Assembly: GCA_947258675.1 (NCBI GenBank)
Contig: CAMYJP010000064.1
Span: 3,125-15,275, forward strand
Reading direction: 5' to 3'
DNA: 12,151 bases
Origin: an uncultured Desulfobulbaceae bacterium
Lineage (GTDB): Bacteria; Desulfobacterota; Desulfobulbia; Desulfobulbales; BM004
Shown: positions 1 to 9,002 of the stretch, piece by piece
Position numbering within the stretch: position 1 is the first letter of the stretch
How the letters are laid out: every line of letters starts with the position of its first letter
Program-made: the position numbers and the translations under genes
Notes under the pieces: model-generated
Told to the model about the DNA's origin: nothing
The model's database searches: none
What the model saw: the letters and a program-made list of their open reading frames with translations, nothing else

Positions 1-481
1 GTCTCTTTTTTATTAAAGCTATACTCATGTTTTTTGCCAGGATTTTAACCAGCGGCGGAGATAACCAGACATGGGGATCCGGTTCATCGGTGTGATTGTC
101 TTCCCCATGGATTTCATCTCCTCTGCTTATCGTCAACTGCCGTTTATTTATGCCTATAGTGGTGTCAACAATCTGCAACTTATTGTTATTATTTATCTTG
201 GCAAGCAATCGTTTTTCAAAAACCATCCCGATTGAGAAAAATAATTGTGCTTCACCAAGGGCAAGGATCTGTTTGGGTGTTGGTTCAAAAGTATGTGGTT
301 CCTGACTTTCCGGTACCAATATATGCACATCAACTTGATTACCGCCAATCTGTTCAGCAATATAGGCAAGAGGAGGAATGGATACATATACACTTAGTGG
401 CTTGCCTGCGAATACATCAGTTTGATCAGTAATCAGGATGAGAAATATACTGATTATGAGTCCTCTTATGTATGAGTTCAT
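1..481 (-). CDS. ZnuA/TroA-type metal ABC transporter substrate-binding protein (N-terminal part; continues beyond the left edge)
   Basis: The frame is open from an ATG at 481 to the window edge (160 codons), about half of a typical ~300-residue cluster A-I binding protein. Residues 1-26 look like a signal peptide (hydrophobic stretch LIISIFLILIT, then VFAG), so it should act in the periplasm, delivering Zn2+ or Mn2+ to an ABC permease. The segment after it (VYVSIPPLAYIAEQIGG) matches the first strand and helix of the family. Metal-ligand motifs are present: H63 in EPHTFEPT and H137 in DPHVWLSP. Between them is a short His/Asp/Glu-rich loop (about residues 120-137, with H125 and H130), which favours zinc over manganese. 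The ribosome-binding site is weak, and a TTG 15 bases upstream is an alternative start. The permease and ATPase genes would lie off the window. The family is clear; the metal is inferred. Confidence 0.85.
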   Translation of the reverse strand, partial: MNSYIRGLIISIFLILITDQTDVFAGKPLSVYVSIPPLAYIAEQIGGNQVDVHILVPESQEPHTFEPTPKQILALGEAQLFFSIGMVFEKRLLAKINNNNKLQIVDTTIGINKRQLTISRGDEIHGEDNHTDEPDPHVWLSPPLVKILAKNMSIALIKKR

Positions 482-556
482 ATGCTTTATTTTCAAATTA
501 GAAAGTCCATCCAAAAATAAAAGGCGTTTCAACGTGGGGCCTCTGTGTCTCTCTCG

Positions 557-573
557 ATGCATACCACATGCAT
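557..573. promoter_or_regulatory. Short inverted repeat ATGCAT-N5-ATGCAT upstream of the metal-binding protein gene
   Basis: Two ATGCAT hexamers (557-562 and 568-573) separated by five bases lie 76 bases upstream of the start of the minus-strand metal-binding protein gene. ATGCAT is self-complementary, so the site is both a direct and an inverted repeat. The position suits an operator of a metal regulator such as Zur, but I do not recognise it as any known consensus. The rest of 482-629 shows no gene. Confidence 0.2.
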
Positions 574-629
574 TGGAAGGGTGAGAAGAGTATCATATCA
601 CAAGAGGATTCGCCTGATACATGTAGTGA

Positions 630-866
630 CTACTGTTTTTGAAGCGCCTCATCCATAGCCTTCAGACGGTCTTCGCCCTGCGTCTGCGTATTTCTGGCCT
701 TGTCTATAGGAGTCTTGATTTTTGCTGTTGCTTTTTGGGCTGTTTTGTCGGTAAATTCTTTGATTGTCCCTTTTTTCTGCCCAGCATCTTCATTTTTTGA
801 GCATGCTGTAATACAGAAGCAGAAAAGTAGTATTATGACTGCTAAAATAGGCCATTTTTTTATCAT
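630..866 (-). CDS. Small lysine-rich lipoprotein of unknown function
   Basis: This 78-residue protein has a classic type II signal peptide: MIKK, a hydrophobic core (about residues 5-18), and the lipobox I-T-A-C ending at C22. The mature part is about 57 residues, very rich in Lys, Gln, Thr and Asp, with no aromatic residue after the signal and probably helical. The segment KIKTPIDKARNTQTQGEDRLKAMDEAL resembles short lipoproteins I recall from sulfate-reducing Desulfobacterota, whose function is unknown. A serine follows the lipidated Cys, which by the enterobacterial rule would favour the outer membrane. The start is supported by a strong Shine-Dalgarno (AGGTGAGGA, 868-876 on the minus strand) directly upstream of ATG 866. 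It lies between the ychF-like gene (90 bases upstream) and the metal-binding protein gene (148 bases downstream); co-transcription is possible but not shown. Confidence 0.72.
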   Translation of the reverse strand: MIKKWPILAVIILLFCFCITACSKNEDAGQKKGTIKEFTDKTAQKATAKIKTPIDKARNTQTQGEDRLKAMDEALQKQ

Positions 867-903
867 ATCCTCACCTAATTAAGTCAAAGGTTAACGGTAA
901 GTA

Positions 904-921
904 ACAAGACTGTCATCTTGT
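904..921 (-). other. Small hairpin after the ychF-like gene
   Basis: ACAAGA (904-909) and TCTTGT (916-921) can pair around a six-base loop, about 35 bases past the stop of the ychF-like reading frame. There is no T-tract after it on the minus strand, so it is at best a weak terminator or transcript-end stabiliser. Confidence 0.2.
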
Positions 922-956
922 AATTATCAGCTCTTTGAGATTAATACGTTAAGCAG

Positions 957-1911
957 CTAGACATTGAACCGGAATTCGATGATATCTCCGTCTGATATCA
1001 TATATGGCTTCCCCTCCAGTCGCACGGTTCCTTTCTTGCGTGCCTCTTTATAGGAGCCGGCCTCCACAAGATCTTTATAGGCTAATACTTCTGCGCGGAT
1101 AAATCCTTTTTTTATGTCTGAATGGATTACTTCCGCTGCATCCACTGCCTGGGTATTCTGCTTAATAGTCCAGGCGCGAACCTCATCTTTTCCAACGGTA
1201 AAAAAAGAAATAAGGCCGAGGAGCTTATAGGATTCAGCTATTACCCTATCCATGGCAGAGGCAGTAACATTAAATTCTTCCAGGAATTCTTCGGCTTCAG
1301 GTTCAGACATCTGGTACAATTCATGCTCCAGCCTGCCCCTTATCACCATACAGTTTTCTTCCCTTATAAGATCGTGAGTTTCAGGCAAGGCATCATCTTC
1401 ATCCTCATTATTTAATAGAACCAACTGTGGTTTCGCTGAAATAAAAGTATATCCCTTCAGCAGGTGAGCGGAGGCAAGTTCATTATTTCTTCGTAACGGA
1501 ACTTCCTTTTCCAACAGGGATTGGCATTCAAGAAGCAGCCGCAATTCTTCCGGGTCGATTTTCTTTCCTCTTTTTTTATCCAGCTCAAGCCGTTCAAGTC
1601 GTTTTTCTACGATAATCAGATCAGCGAATATCATTTCCTGATCCAGTGCTGCAAAATCAGCTTCCAGCTCCGGTGATTCCTGCCCATATTCCTTAAAGTT
1701 ACGGACTACATGAATAAGAGCATCGCAATTTTTTAGTTTTTCGTGGTTGAAACATATCACTTAAAAAATCGATACGCTTATCCGGGACCCGTATAGTACC
1801 GATTCGGTTTTCCTGTCTGTGGGCTCCCTGTTCATCTGGCGGAATATGCGTGAGGGCTTCAAATAAAGTAGATTTTCCTGATCGAGCAAGTCCTATCATA
1901 CCGAGTTTCAT
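957..1911 (-). pseudogene. ychF: ychF-like (Obg/YchF, DUF933/TGS) P-loop NTPase gene with internal deletion and frameshift
   Basis: Two minus-strand frames together spell one YchF-family protein. The first (ATG 1911 to 1699) gives MKLGMIGLARSGKSTLFEAL with the G1 loop GLARSGKST, then RIGTIRVPDKRID and MFQPRKT. The second, offset by +1, is open from 1760 to 957 and gives CDALIHVVRNF, the coiled-coil region (FADLIIVEKRLERLEL), SAKPQLVLLNNED (the NxE-type base-recognition loop of YchF), HSDIKKGFIRAE and a C-terminal TGS domain ending GDIIEFRFNV. Between PRKT and CDALIHVV, E. coli YchF has about 31 more residues, including the G3/switch II segment (DIAGL); these are absent here, and the frames cross at about 1735. 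A fused product would have about 317 residues against a usual 350-365. AGGA lies about 10 bases before ATG 1911. Without G3 and with a frame change, a working ATPase is unlikely. The second frame has only a GTG at 1760 and no obvious ribosome-binding site. Confidence 0.85.
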
Positions 1912-2467
<556 letters not shown>

Positions 2468-2474
2468 AGGTGGC

Positions 2475-4628
2475 TCAGGTCAGATCCTTTTTCAGTACAT
2501 CATGAAGAATGGCTATGGCTTCTTTGACATAAGGATCTTCATTTACTTCTTTGATCCAGAGTTTTTTTCTTTCTTCATCTGTAATTTCAGAATCTGTCTT
2601 TTCTTCGTCCTTATCAAAATGGCCTAACCCGTTTTTTGCTGCTAATTTTTTTCGCTGCCTTTCTTCTTTAAATTCCTGTCGGATGTCATCAATATTTAAA
2701 GACTGTCTTGTTTTTTTGCTCCTCTCAGCAGCCTTATCAGCTTCCTCAGAGATACCAATAAAGGCTTCATCTTCTTGAATCCTCTTGAGGCTCATTGATT
2801 TTAGTGATTCTATACTTGTTTCCCAATTATCCCTTTTAGGGTAGAAGGTTGGTTGGACCGTATCCCAAGGCAATGAAAAATCAGCATATTGTTCACCGCT
2901 TTCAATGAAGTTGATACGGTCGGGCAGAATGATATCAGGGGTCACTCCTTTATATTGAGTTGATTCGCCACTAACCCGGTAAAATTTTTGAGTGGTTACC
3001 TTCAAGGCTCCAAGCGGTCTGTATTTAGCCATGTTTTGAAAAGGAAGACGTCTGTTTAGATCAATCAAGGTCTGAACAGTTCCCTTTCCATGGGTGTGGT
3101 CACTGCCGATAATAATTGCCCTGCCATAATCCTGCAGAGCAGCAGCAAGAATTTCAGATGCCGAGGCGCTGAATTTATTCACCAAGACGACAAGGGGACC
3201 TTTATATTGGATTTTTGGATCTTCATCCGTTAATATTTCAATATCTCCGTCATTATCTTTAACCTGCACTACAGGGCCCGTCTTTATAAACAGGCCGGCT
3301 ATAGACACAGCATCTTCCAATGCCCCGCCACCATTGCTCCTAAGGTCTAAAACAAGGCCTTCTGTTTTACTGGTTGAAAATTCTTTCAGCTTTTTTTGAA
3401 CATCGTCTGTAGCATTTCGACCACTCTTGCCATTGTTGAAATCTCTATAAAAGCTTGGAATTTTTAAATATCCATATGTCTTTCCATTACTTTCGTCCCG
3501 AAGATATGTCGCTTTCACGAAAGTTTCTTCAATTTGAACAACATCACGTATGATAGGAATAATTAATCTGGAACCATCAGCTTTTTTTACCGTGAGCCTT
3601 ACTTCACTTCCCTTTTTCCCCCGGATCAGGGCCACAGCATCCCTGATTCTCGTATCAGTAATATCTACCGGTTCACTATCTCCCTCAGCCACTTCAAGAA
3701 TTATATCTTCCGCTTGCAATTGGCCTTGGCGTGAAGCGGCGCTACCTGGGATAATGCGTACTACTTTAATGTAGCCATCCTCCTCACGAAGCATGGCGCC
3801 AATTCCTTCAAGGGAGCCACGCATGTGGATATCAAAGTCTTCTTTTTTGTCCGGTGGCAGATAGTTCGTGTGTGGATCATACGCCCTGGCAAAGGCATTC
3901 AGATATCGATTGTAATGATCCTGATTGCTTTCATTAAGCATTCTGGCAAAAAGCGTTTCATAACTTTTTAAAACTTTTTTCTTGGCTTCACTTAAAATTT
4001 CTTTAGGTGTCTTTTTCTCTTCCGTATTTGGGGTGATTTCATTTCGGCCCTGGTCTGGATTGAGGTCCAAAGAGAGTTCTTCATCTTCAAGCAGGTTCAG
4101 ATAGCGTGAGATAATTTGCAGAGTAATAATTTTTTGCCAGCGCTCTTTTAATTCATTATCGTTTTCGCAATAATCAAGCTTCTCCGGATCAGTCTCAAGC
4201 TGGCCCTGGCCGGAAAGGCCAAGTTCATTCTTGAGCAGGGTGCGGACCATCTCTTGAACTTGAGTGACTCTTTTCTTCAGAATAGTGGCGCCTAAAGCGG
4301 GTAACTCAAATTTGCCATCGAGAATTTCATCATCGATACTGCTGGCATATGCCTTAAGACGTTTGAAATCTTCTTGGAGTAGAAATCTTTTTTGAAAATC
4401 GAGTTGTTTGATATACAGTTTGAATGCGTTTTCTGAAAGGGAGTTATCTATTTTTTTATGAGAATAGTGTAAGCTGGTAAGCTTTTTCTGAATGATATAA
4501 CTCAGGAGCTTCTCTCGATGTGAATCATGCTCAGATGTTTGTCCGGTGCCATAAGCTGACCGGAACGGTATTACAAATAAAACTATCAGTACAATTGTTA
4601 AGAGTCGTTTCTGCGAGGTCTGGATCAT
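2475..4628 (-). CDS. prc: Carboxy-terminal processing (tail-specific) protease Prc/Tsp, family S41
   Basis: This 717-residue periplasmic serine protease degrades or trims proteins from their C-termini; in Gram-negatives it controls peptidoglycan hydrolases and lipoproteins. Residues 1-27 form a signal peptide (KRLLTIVLIVLFVIPFRSAYG). Residues ~35-250 are the helical N-terminal domain, ending YDPHTNYLPP; ~268-355 the PDZ domain (GSLEGIGAML, IIPGSAASRQGQL); ~365-570 the S41 core, with LVLDLRSNGGG at 426-435. The nucleophile is S489 in FSASASEI and the general base K515 in HGKGTVQ, one residue further apart than S430/K455 of E. coli. Residues ~590-717 are the charged C-terminal helical domain (DUF3340 type). 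Length is close to E. coli Prc (682). The frame is intact. The ATG at 4628 has only a weak ribosome-binding site (AAGAA). It is convergent with ferredoxin and separated from the upstream kinase gene by 208 bases with its own candidate promoter. Confidence 0.95.
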   Translation of the reverse strand: MIQTSQKRLLTIVLIVLFVIPFRSAYGTGQTSEHDSHREKLLSYIIQKKLTSLHYSHKKIDNSLSENAFKLYIKQLDFQKRFLLQEDFKRLKAYASSIDDEILDGKFELPALGATILKKRVTQVQEMVRTLLKNELGLSGQGQLETDPEKLDYCENDNELKERWQKIITLQIISRYLNLLEDEELSLDLNPDQGRNEITPNTEEKKTPKEILSEAKKKVLKSYETLFARMLNESNQDHYNRYLNAFARAYDPHTNYLPPDKKEDFDIHMRGSLEGIGAMLREEDGYIKVVRIIPGSAASRQGQLQAEDIILEVAEGDSEPVDITDTRIRDAVALIRGKKGSEVRLTVKKADGSRLIIPIIRDVVQIEETFVKATYLRDESNGKTYGYLKIPSFYRDFNNGKSGRNATDDVQKKLKEFSTSKTEGLVLDLRSNGGGALEDAVSIAGLFIKTGPVVQVKDNDGDIEILTDEDPKIQYKGPLVVLVNKFSASASEILAAALQDYGRAIIIGSDHTHGKGTVQTLIDLNRRLPFQNMAKYRPLGALKVTTQKFYRVSGESTQYKGVTPDIILPDRINFIESGEQYADFSLPWDTVQPTFYPKRDNWETSIESLKSMSLKRIQEDEAFIGISEEADKAAERSKKTRQSLNIDDIRQEFKEERQRKKLAAKNGLGHFDKDEEKTDSEITDEERKKLWIKEVNEDPYVKEAIAILHDVLKKDLT

Positions 4629-4760
4629 TATAGTTCTTTTTGTTTAAAGGTTAAGAAGTTTGAATATATCGTGCCTGATTTATTGCGAACTAAAAAATTG
4701 GGCTGTGGATTATTACGTAATTCTCAGTGAAATGTGCCTAGCTTAAGTTGTTTTTCGTTC

Positions 4761-4789
4761 AGTATACCATTATTTAACAAAGATTCGAA
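4761..4789 (-). promoter_or_regulatory. Candidate sigma70 promoter for prc
   Basis: On the minus strand TATACT (4766-4761) matches five of six -10 bases, with TTCGAA (4789-4784) 17 bases upstream as a poor -35 element. It lies about 130 bases before the prc ATG, inside the 208-base spacer after the kinase stop. Nothing else notable was seen in 4629-4836. Confidence 0.35.
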
Positions 4790-4836
4790 GCCCAGAGTTA
4801 TAAAAGAGAGTTGAATGAAATAAATCCAATGAAATT

Positions 4837-7443
4837 CTAGCGTTCAAAAAGTATTGATTGGATTTTAGTCTCCAGAATCTCCTGAGTAAAGGGTTTCTTG
4901 ATAAATGGTGTGTCAGTATCCAATATTCCCTTTTGTACAATGACATCTTGAGTATGACCGGACATGTAGACAACCTTCAAATCAGGATTTTCCCCTGCAA
5001 GGATTCTATAAAGCTCTTTGCCGTTTTTTTTCGGTAAAATTACATCAGTAAGCAGAAGAGATATTACATCCTTATTACGGCTATAAACTTCTTCTGCTTC
5101 ATCTGGATCAGCAGCGATCAATACCATGTATCCCAGATTTATAAGCATACGCTGGGTTACGTGCAATACCGCAACGTCGTCTTCAACGATGAGAATCGTC
5201 GGTGTTCCTTCCTGGGGTGAGCGGACTGTTTCTTTTTCGGATAATTTTTCTTCATCTACATATTGAGGAAGATATATCAAAAATGTAGCGCCATGCCCTG
5301 CTTTAGATTCTACCCAGATAAAACCTTTATGCTGTTTGACAATACCATAGGCCGTTGAGAGGCCGAGCCCTGACCCCACTCCAACTTCTTTTGTTGTAAA
5401 AAACGGGTCAAAAATTTGTTCTTGAATTTCTTGAGCAATTCCGAAACCTGTATCAGAAAAGGAAAGCAATGTATAAGGCCCGGGCGGAATGTCAGCCTGC
5501 CGAATTTCTCCTTCTTTTTCATCGAGTTGGGTGTTGCATGTGGCAATGGATAGAGAGCCGCCTTCCGGCATGGCGTGTCTTGAGTTAATAGCTAAATTTA
5601 CTAATATTTGCTCTATTTGTCCCGGGTCAGCCATTATAACCCCGAGATTTTCAGCCGGACTAAATTGAAAAGTAATGTCTTCGCCAATAATACGCATGAG
5701 CATCTTTGACATATTGTTTACAAGATCATTAAGGTTCACTACCTCGTGTTCTAATATTTGGCGTTTACTGAACGCCAATAATTGCCTGGTGAGGCTGGAT
5801 GCTTTTTTGGACAATTGTAGGGTTTCTTTCAGGTCATCTTTTACCGGTGTATTGTCGCCTACCTGATCATAGGCAAGACTGGCAAAACCGATGATACCGG
5901 TGAGAAGATTATTAAAATCATGGGCCACTCCACCAGCTAACTGGCCAACAGCCTCCATTTTCTGTGATTGAATTAGCTGTTTTTGAAGTTTTTGCTGTTC
6001 CTTTTCCGCCCATTTGCGTTTGTTAATGTCTCTTATGATATGTATTTTCCCGACTGTTCGGTTGTTTTCAGCAATGCGTGGAAACACTTTAACTTCTACA
6101 TATTTTTGCAGGTGGGGTTCAAATAATTCAATACTTCTGCTGGTATTTGTCTCCGGTTGGCTGCAGCTGAAACAGTCTGCCGGCAGAGAATCAGAACCAT
6201 GAAATACCTGGTAGCACTTTTTGCCAATGATTTCTGCAAGAGGTAGACCAATGAGTTTTTCAGTGCCTTTGTTAGCCTGGATGATGGTATTATTGTCATC
6301 GTGAATAGTGACTGCATCATCTATTGTGTTGAAAGTTAGCTCCCAATCCTCTTTGGCTTTTATAATCATATTATGTATTTTTCTGTTCTCTGTAATGTCG
6401 ATTCCTGTTGAAATAATGTGTGTTACTTCCCCATCTTTATTTGACAGTGCTGTGTTTGTCCAGGAAATCAGCCGGTGCTCTTTATCTTTTTTAATCCAAT
6501 GTGTATCAAAAGTATTTGTAGTGTTTTTTTGTATTACTTCATCTAAAAATCTTTTAACAGGTTCGACTTCTTCCTGGAGAAGTAAAATATCCCATATTTT
6601 CCGACCTACTACTTCTTCAGAGGCGTAGCCAGCCACCTGTTGGCACTTTCTGTTAAAATGAAGGACGTTGCCTTTTTTATCGAGCACCATCACCAGGGCG
6701 CTAACCGTATTGATAACTGTTTTGGAGAAATCACGTTCAGTGCGCAATTCCTCCTCAGTTCTGTGAAGTTGGATGAAACTTTTGTTTGCATTGAATGCAC
6801 TAATGATTATTGCGGTTAAAAGTAAAAGAAAAATGAAAGTCAGAATGAATAAAAATTTATATAGGAGATTGTTGAGATTCTCAGTTGTCTGACTAAGGTC
6901 ATAATAAATCTCAAAGGCGCCGAGAAAATTTTCGCCATTCATAATGGGGACATAGGTTTCCATGACATCTGTTGAAATCAAGTTCCCCTCAAGAGTAGAT
7001 GTGTTCTTTTTTATTACCTTTGTGTATTGATTGCCTTTTGCGATGATGTCATGGAAGTAACTCAGTGAGTTAACCGATCCTATATCTCCTTTTGTTGTCG
7101 AATATATTATTTCTCCAGAAGGAGAAAAGACCTTAACCTTGATTAATCCGAAATCATCGGCCAAATCTTTTACCTGTTTTGAAAAATCATCGGGCAGGGA
7201 TTTTTTAACGAATGTTTTCTCTGAATGAGAAAAAGATGGGGAAGGTTCTGACTCCTCGACGATGGCACCTGATGCCAAGTGATTTGCCAAGCGGAGGGCC
7301 TCTTTTTCAGCATTTTCAATATGAAAATCCGAAAAAGAAGGAAATAAAAAAAAGACCGTATAAACTGGCAGTGCAACAGCGGCAGTTATAGAAAGGACGA
7401 TAAGGGTCCTTAAAAATGTGAAAGTTTGCAGCCTGTTTTTCAT
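4837..7443 (-). CDS. Membrane-bound hybrid sensor histidine kinase (two PAS domains, C-terminal receiver)
   Basis: The 868-residue product (ATG 7443) has transmembrane helix 1 at ~11-35, a periplasmic sensor region ~36-195, helix 2 at ~197-217, PAS domains at ~240-355 and ~365-475, and a coiled linker. The HisKA domain carries H508 in [11 protein letters not shown]. The ATPase domain has [10 protein letters not shown] (N box), DTGFGI (664-669), DPFFTTK and GSGLGLS (690-696). The receiver domain (~748-868) has acidic E754/D755/D756, phospho-acceptor D800 in LLLTDVILP and K849 in IKKPF. All catalytic residues are present, so autophosphorylation followed by intramolecular transfer to D800 is expected; there is no HPt or output domain. 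PAS2 contains CYQVFH...CFSC (C410, H415, C424, C427). The frame opens further upstream at ATG 7530, overlapping manC by 65 bases and preceded by GAGGT; I prefer 7443 because it puts KNR just before the first helix and begins 22 bases after the manC stop. The signal sensed is unknown. Confidence 0.92.
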   Translation of the reverse strand: MKNRLQTFTFLRTLIVLSITAAVALPVYTVFFLFPSFSDFHIENAEKEALRLANHLASGAIVEESEPSPSFSHSEKTFVKKSLPDDFSKQVKDLADDFGLIKVKVFSPSGEIIYSTTKGDIGSVNSLSYFHDIIAKGNQYTKVIKKNTSTLEGNLISTDVMETYVPIMNGENFLGAFEIYYDLSQTTENLNNLLYKFLFILTFIFLLLLTAIIISAFNANKSFIQLHRTEEELRTERDFSKTVINTVSALVMVLDKKGNVLHFNRKCQQVAGYASEEVVGRKIWDILLLQEEVEPVKRFLDEVIQKNTTNTFDTHWIKKDKEHRLISWTNTALSNKDGEVTHIISTGIDITENRKIHNMIIKAKEDWELTFNTIDDAVTIHDDNNTIIQANKGTEKLIGLPLAEIIGKKCYQVFHGSDSLPADCFSCSQPETNTSRSIELFEPHLQKYVEVKVFPRIAENNRTVGKIHIIRDINKRKWAEKEQQKLQKQLIQSQKMEAVGQLAGGVAHDFNNLLTGIIGFASLAYDQVGDNTPVKDDLKETLQLSKKASSLTRQLLAFSKRQILEHEVVNLNDLVNNMSKMLMRIIGEDITFQFSPAENLGVIMADPGQIEQILVNLAINSRHAMPEGGSLSIATCNTQLDEKEGEIRQADIPPGPYTLLSFSDTGFGIAQEIQEQIFDPFFTTKEVGVGSGLGLSTAYGIVKQHKGFIWVESKAGHGATFLIYLPQYVDEEKLSEKETVRSPQEGTPTILIVEDDVAVLHVTQRMLINLGYMVLIAADPDEAEEVYSRNKDVISLLLTDVILPKKNGKELYRILAGENPDLKVVYMSGHTQDVIVQKGILDTDTPFIKKPFTQEILETKIQSILFER

Positions 7444-7465
7444 TGCTGTTGATATAGTACTAGCA

Positions 7466-8875
7466 TTATTTTTCTCTACCAAAGTCATCATCAAAGCGAA
7501 CAATGTCATCTTCGCCAAGATAGCTTCCATTCTGGACCTCTATTAATTCCAAGGGGATGGTGCCTGGATTTTCAAGTCGATGTTTTTCTCCTGCTGAGAT
7601 ATAGGTTGATTGGTTTTCATGAACCAGAAAAGTTTTATCTCCGCAAGTCACTTTGGCAGTTCCGCTTACAACAACCCAATGCTCGGAGCGGTGATAATGC
7701 ATTTGTAGAGAAAGTTTAACTCCTTGGTTTACAGTAAGCCGTTTTATCTGGAAGCGCGGCTGCTGTTCTAAAACCGTATAACTACCCCACGGCCTGTAAA
7801 CAGTGCGATGCAGGCGGTGCTCTTCCCGTTGTGCTCCTTTGATTCTATTGACTATTTTTTTAACTTCTTGTGAGCGGGAGAGCGGGGCAACAAGAACAGC
7901 ATCAGCGGTTTCAACCACCAGCGTATCTTCCATACCAACAACTGCCACTAATCCTTGTTCTGATCGTATGAGGCTGTTTTTTACATCATCAAGGATTACA
8001 TCCCCCTGTAATACATTGCCTTTCGAGTTTTTGTCAGATACATCCCAAAGGGCTTTCCAAGAGCCGATATCACTCCAGCCCAGATCGGCAGGTACCACAG
8101 CTACTCGTTCTGTTTTTTCCATAATCGCGTAATCAATGGAGTCTTCCGGGCATTGCGCCATATTTTCTTTGTCTAAGCGAAAAAATGCAAAATCTTCAAC
8201 TCCTTTTTCTACAGCTTTTTGCATACAAGAATAAATCTGAGGAGCATGTTTCTCCATTTCTTTCAGCAGAGCTGTTGCTGAAAAGGCAAACATGCCGCTA
8301 TTCCATAGAAAATTTCCCTTTTCGAGATAGCGTTTTGCTGTTTCCAGATCAGGTTTTTCAACAAAAGAAAGGACATTATGGTCTTGGCCGGCCTCAATAT
8401 AACCATATCCTGTTTCCGGGGTATTAGGCTTTATACCAAAGGTTACCATGAGACCGCGGTCAGCGAGTTCCATTGCCTTTTTCACTGCTGTAAGAAAGCC
8501 TTTCTGGTCTCGGATAAGGTGGTCGGCTGGCAGCACGAGCAACAAAGTATCATCTTCATGCTTCGATACACTGCGAAAGGCCGCTGCACAAATAGCAGGG
8601 GCCGTATTTCGTCCTATGGGTTCAAGTATGATTGAAAAAGGATCCGGGAGGTTTAGCTCTTCTATTTGATTCAGTGTGAGAAACCTATGTTCATCTCCAA
8701 TTACAATTATAGGCGGCAACAGGTTGGGAATTCCCGTAATTCTTAAGATTGTTGTTTGAAGGAGTGATTTTTTTTCTGTAAGATTCAATAATTGCTTGGG
8801 ATATAACTCCCTGGATAAAGGCCAGAGCCTGGTCCCGGTTCCACCCGCTAATATGATAGGTTGTACCTGTGCCAT
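7466..8875 (-). CDS. manC: Mannose-1-phosphate guanylyltransferase / mannose-6-phosphate isomerase (bifunctional ManC/AlgA type)
   Basis: This 469-residue cytoplasmic enzyme makes GDP-mannose from mannose-1-phosphate and GTP; two-domain members also interconvert fructose-6-P and mannose-6-P. The nucleotidyltransferase domain (~1-285) shows LAGGTGTRLWPLSRELYPKQ (9-28), EPIGRNTAPA (85-94), FVEKP (171-175), FLWNSGMF (189-196) and DLGWSDIGSW (264-273). A linker of left-handed beta-helix type follows (~290-345), then a cupin domain (~355-465) with metal ligands in QMHYHRSEHW (H393, H395, E398) and H432 in AGEKHRLEN. Length is typical (470-480). GAGG seven bases before ATG 8875 fixes the start. It is the first gene of a probable two-gene unit with the hybrid kinase and is divergent from rmlA. 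GDP-mannose would feed capsule, O-antigen or exopolysaccharide synthesis; no glycosyltransferase is in the window to say which. Confidence 0.95.
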   Translation of the reverse strand: MAQVQPIILAGGTGTRLWPLSRELYPKQLLNLTEKKSLLQTTILRITGIPNLLPPIIVIGDEHRFLTLNQIEELNLPDPFSIILEPIGRNTAPAICAAAFRSVSKHEDDTLLLVLPADHLIRDQKGFLTAVKKAMELADRGLMVTFGIKPNTPETGYGYIEAGQDHNVLSFVEKPDLETAKRYLEKGNFLWNSGMFAFSATALLKEMEKHAPQIYSCMQKAVEKGVEDFAFFRLDKENMAQCPEDSIDYAIMEKTERVAVVPADLGWSDIGSWKALWDVSDKNSKGNVLQGDVILDDVKNSLIRSEQGLVAVVGMEDTLVVETADAVLVAPLSRSQEVKKIVNRIKGAQREEHRLHRTVYRPWGSYTVLEQQPRFQIKRLTVNQGVKLSLQMHYHRSEHWVVVSGTAKVTCGDKTFLVHENQSTYISAGEKHRLENPGTIPLELIEVQNGSYLGEDDIVRFDDDFGREK

Positions 8876-8917
8876 TATTTTTCCTCAAGGTTTTTAAAGA
8901 TAAATGTTAATTTCATA

Positions 8918-8945
8918 TTGCAATTAAAACGCGTCATGCTATATG
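8918..8945 (+). promoter_or_regulatory. Candidate promoter in the manC/rmlA divergent region
   Basis: TTGCAA (8918-8923) and TATATG (8940-8945) are spaced 16 bases apart, about 57 bases before the rmlA start. TTGCAA is self-complementary and could also serve as a -35 for manC, though a matching -10 on that strand is poor. The 127-base region 8876-9002 must hold both promoters. CTCCGGAG just before rmlA contains its ribosome-binding GGAG. Confidence 0.3.
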
Positions 8946-9002
8946 AACTCCAAAAAGAATTAAGAATCAAATTGTTTTTTTAAAAAACTCCGGAGATTTA
9001 AC

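Noticed and set aside
96..432. Short plus- and minus-strand frames in the first 430 bases
   Set aside because: They are out-of-frame shadows of the edge-truncated metal-binding protein gene, whose frame is supported by HTFEP and DPHVW motifs.
1720..1745. Programmed ribosomal frameshift in ychF at the A-rich string
   Set aside because: A +1 slip could join the frames, but the protein would still lack about 31 core residues including G3, so the frame change is better explained by a deletion.
7444..7530. Longer kinase start at ATG 7530 with GAGGT upstream
   Set aside because: It overlaps the conserved manC C-terminus, whose codons (IEVQNGS) explain the GAGGT by chance, and it would add a second hydrophobic stretch before a normal kinase N-terminus beginning MKNR. 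Kept as an alternative in the kinase entry.
7803..8132. Plus-strand 109-codon frame inside manC
   Set aside because: Serine/threonine/arginine-rich shadow of manC in the opposite strand, with no ribosome-binding site and no recognisable motif; the same applies to other long antisense frames within prc, the kinase and manC.
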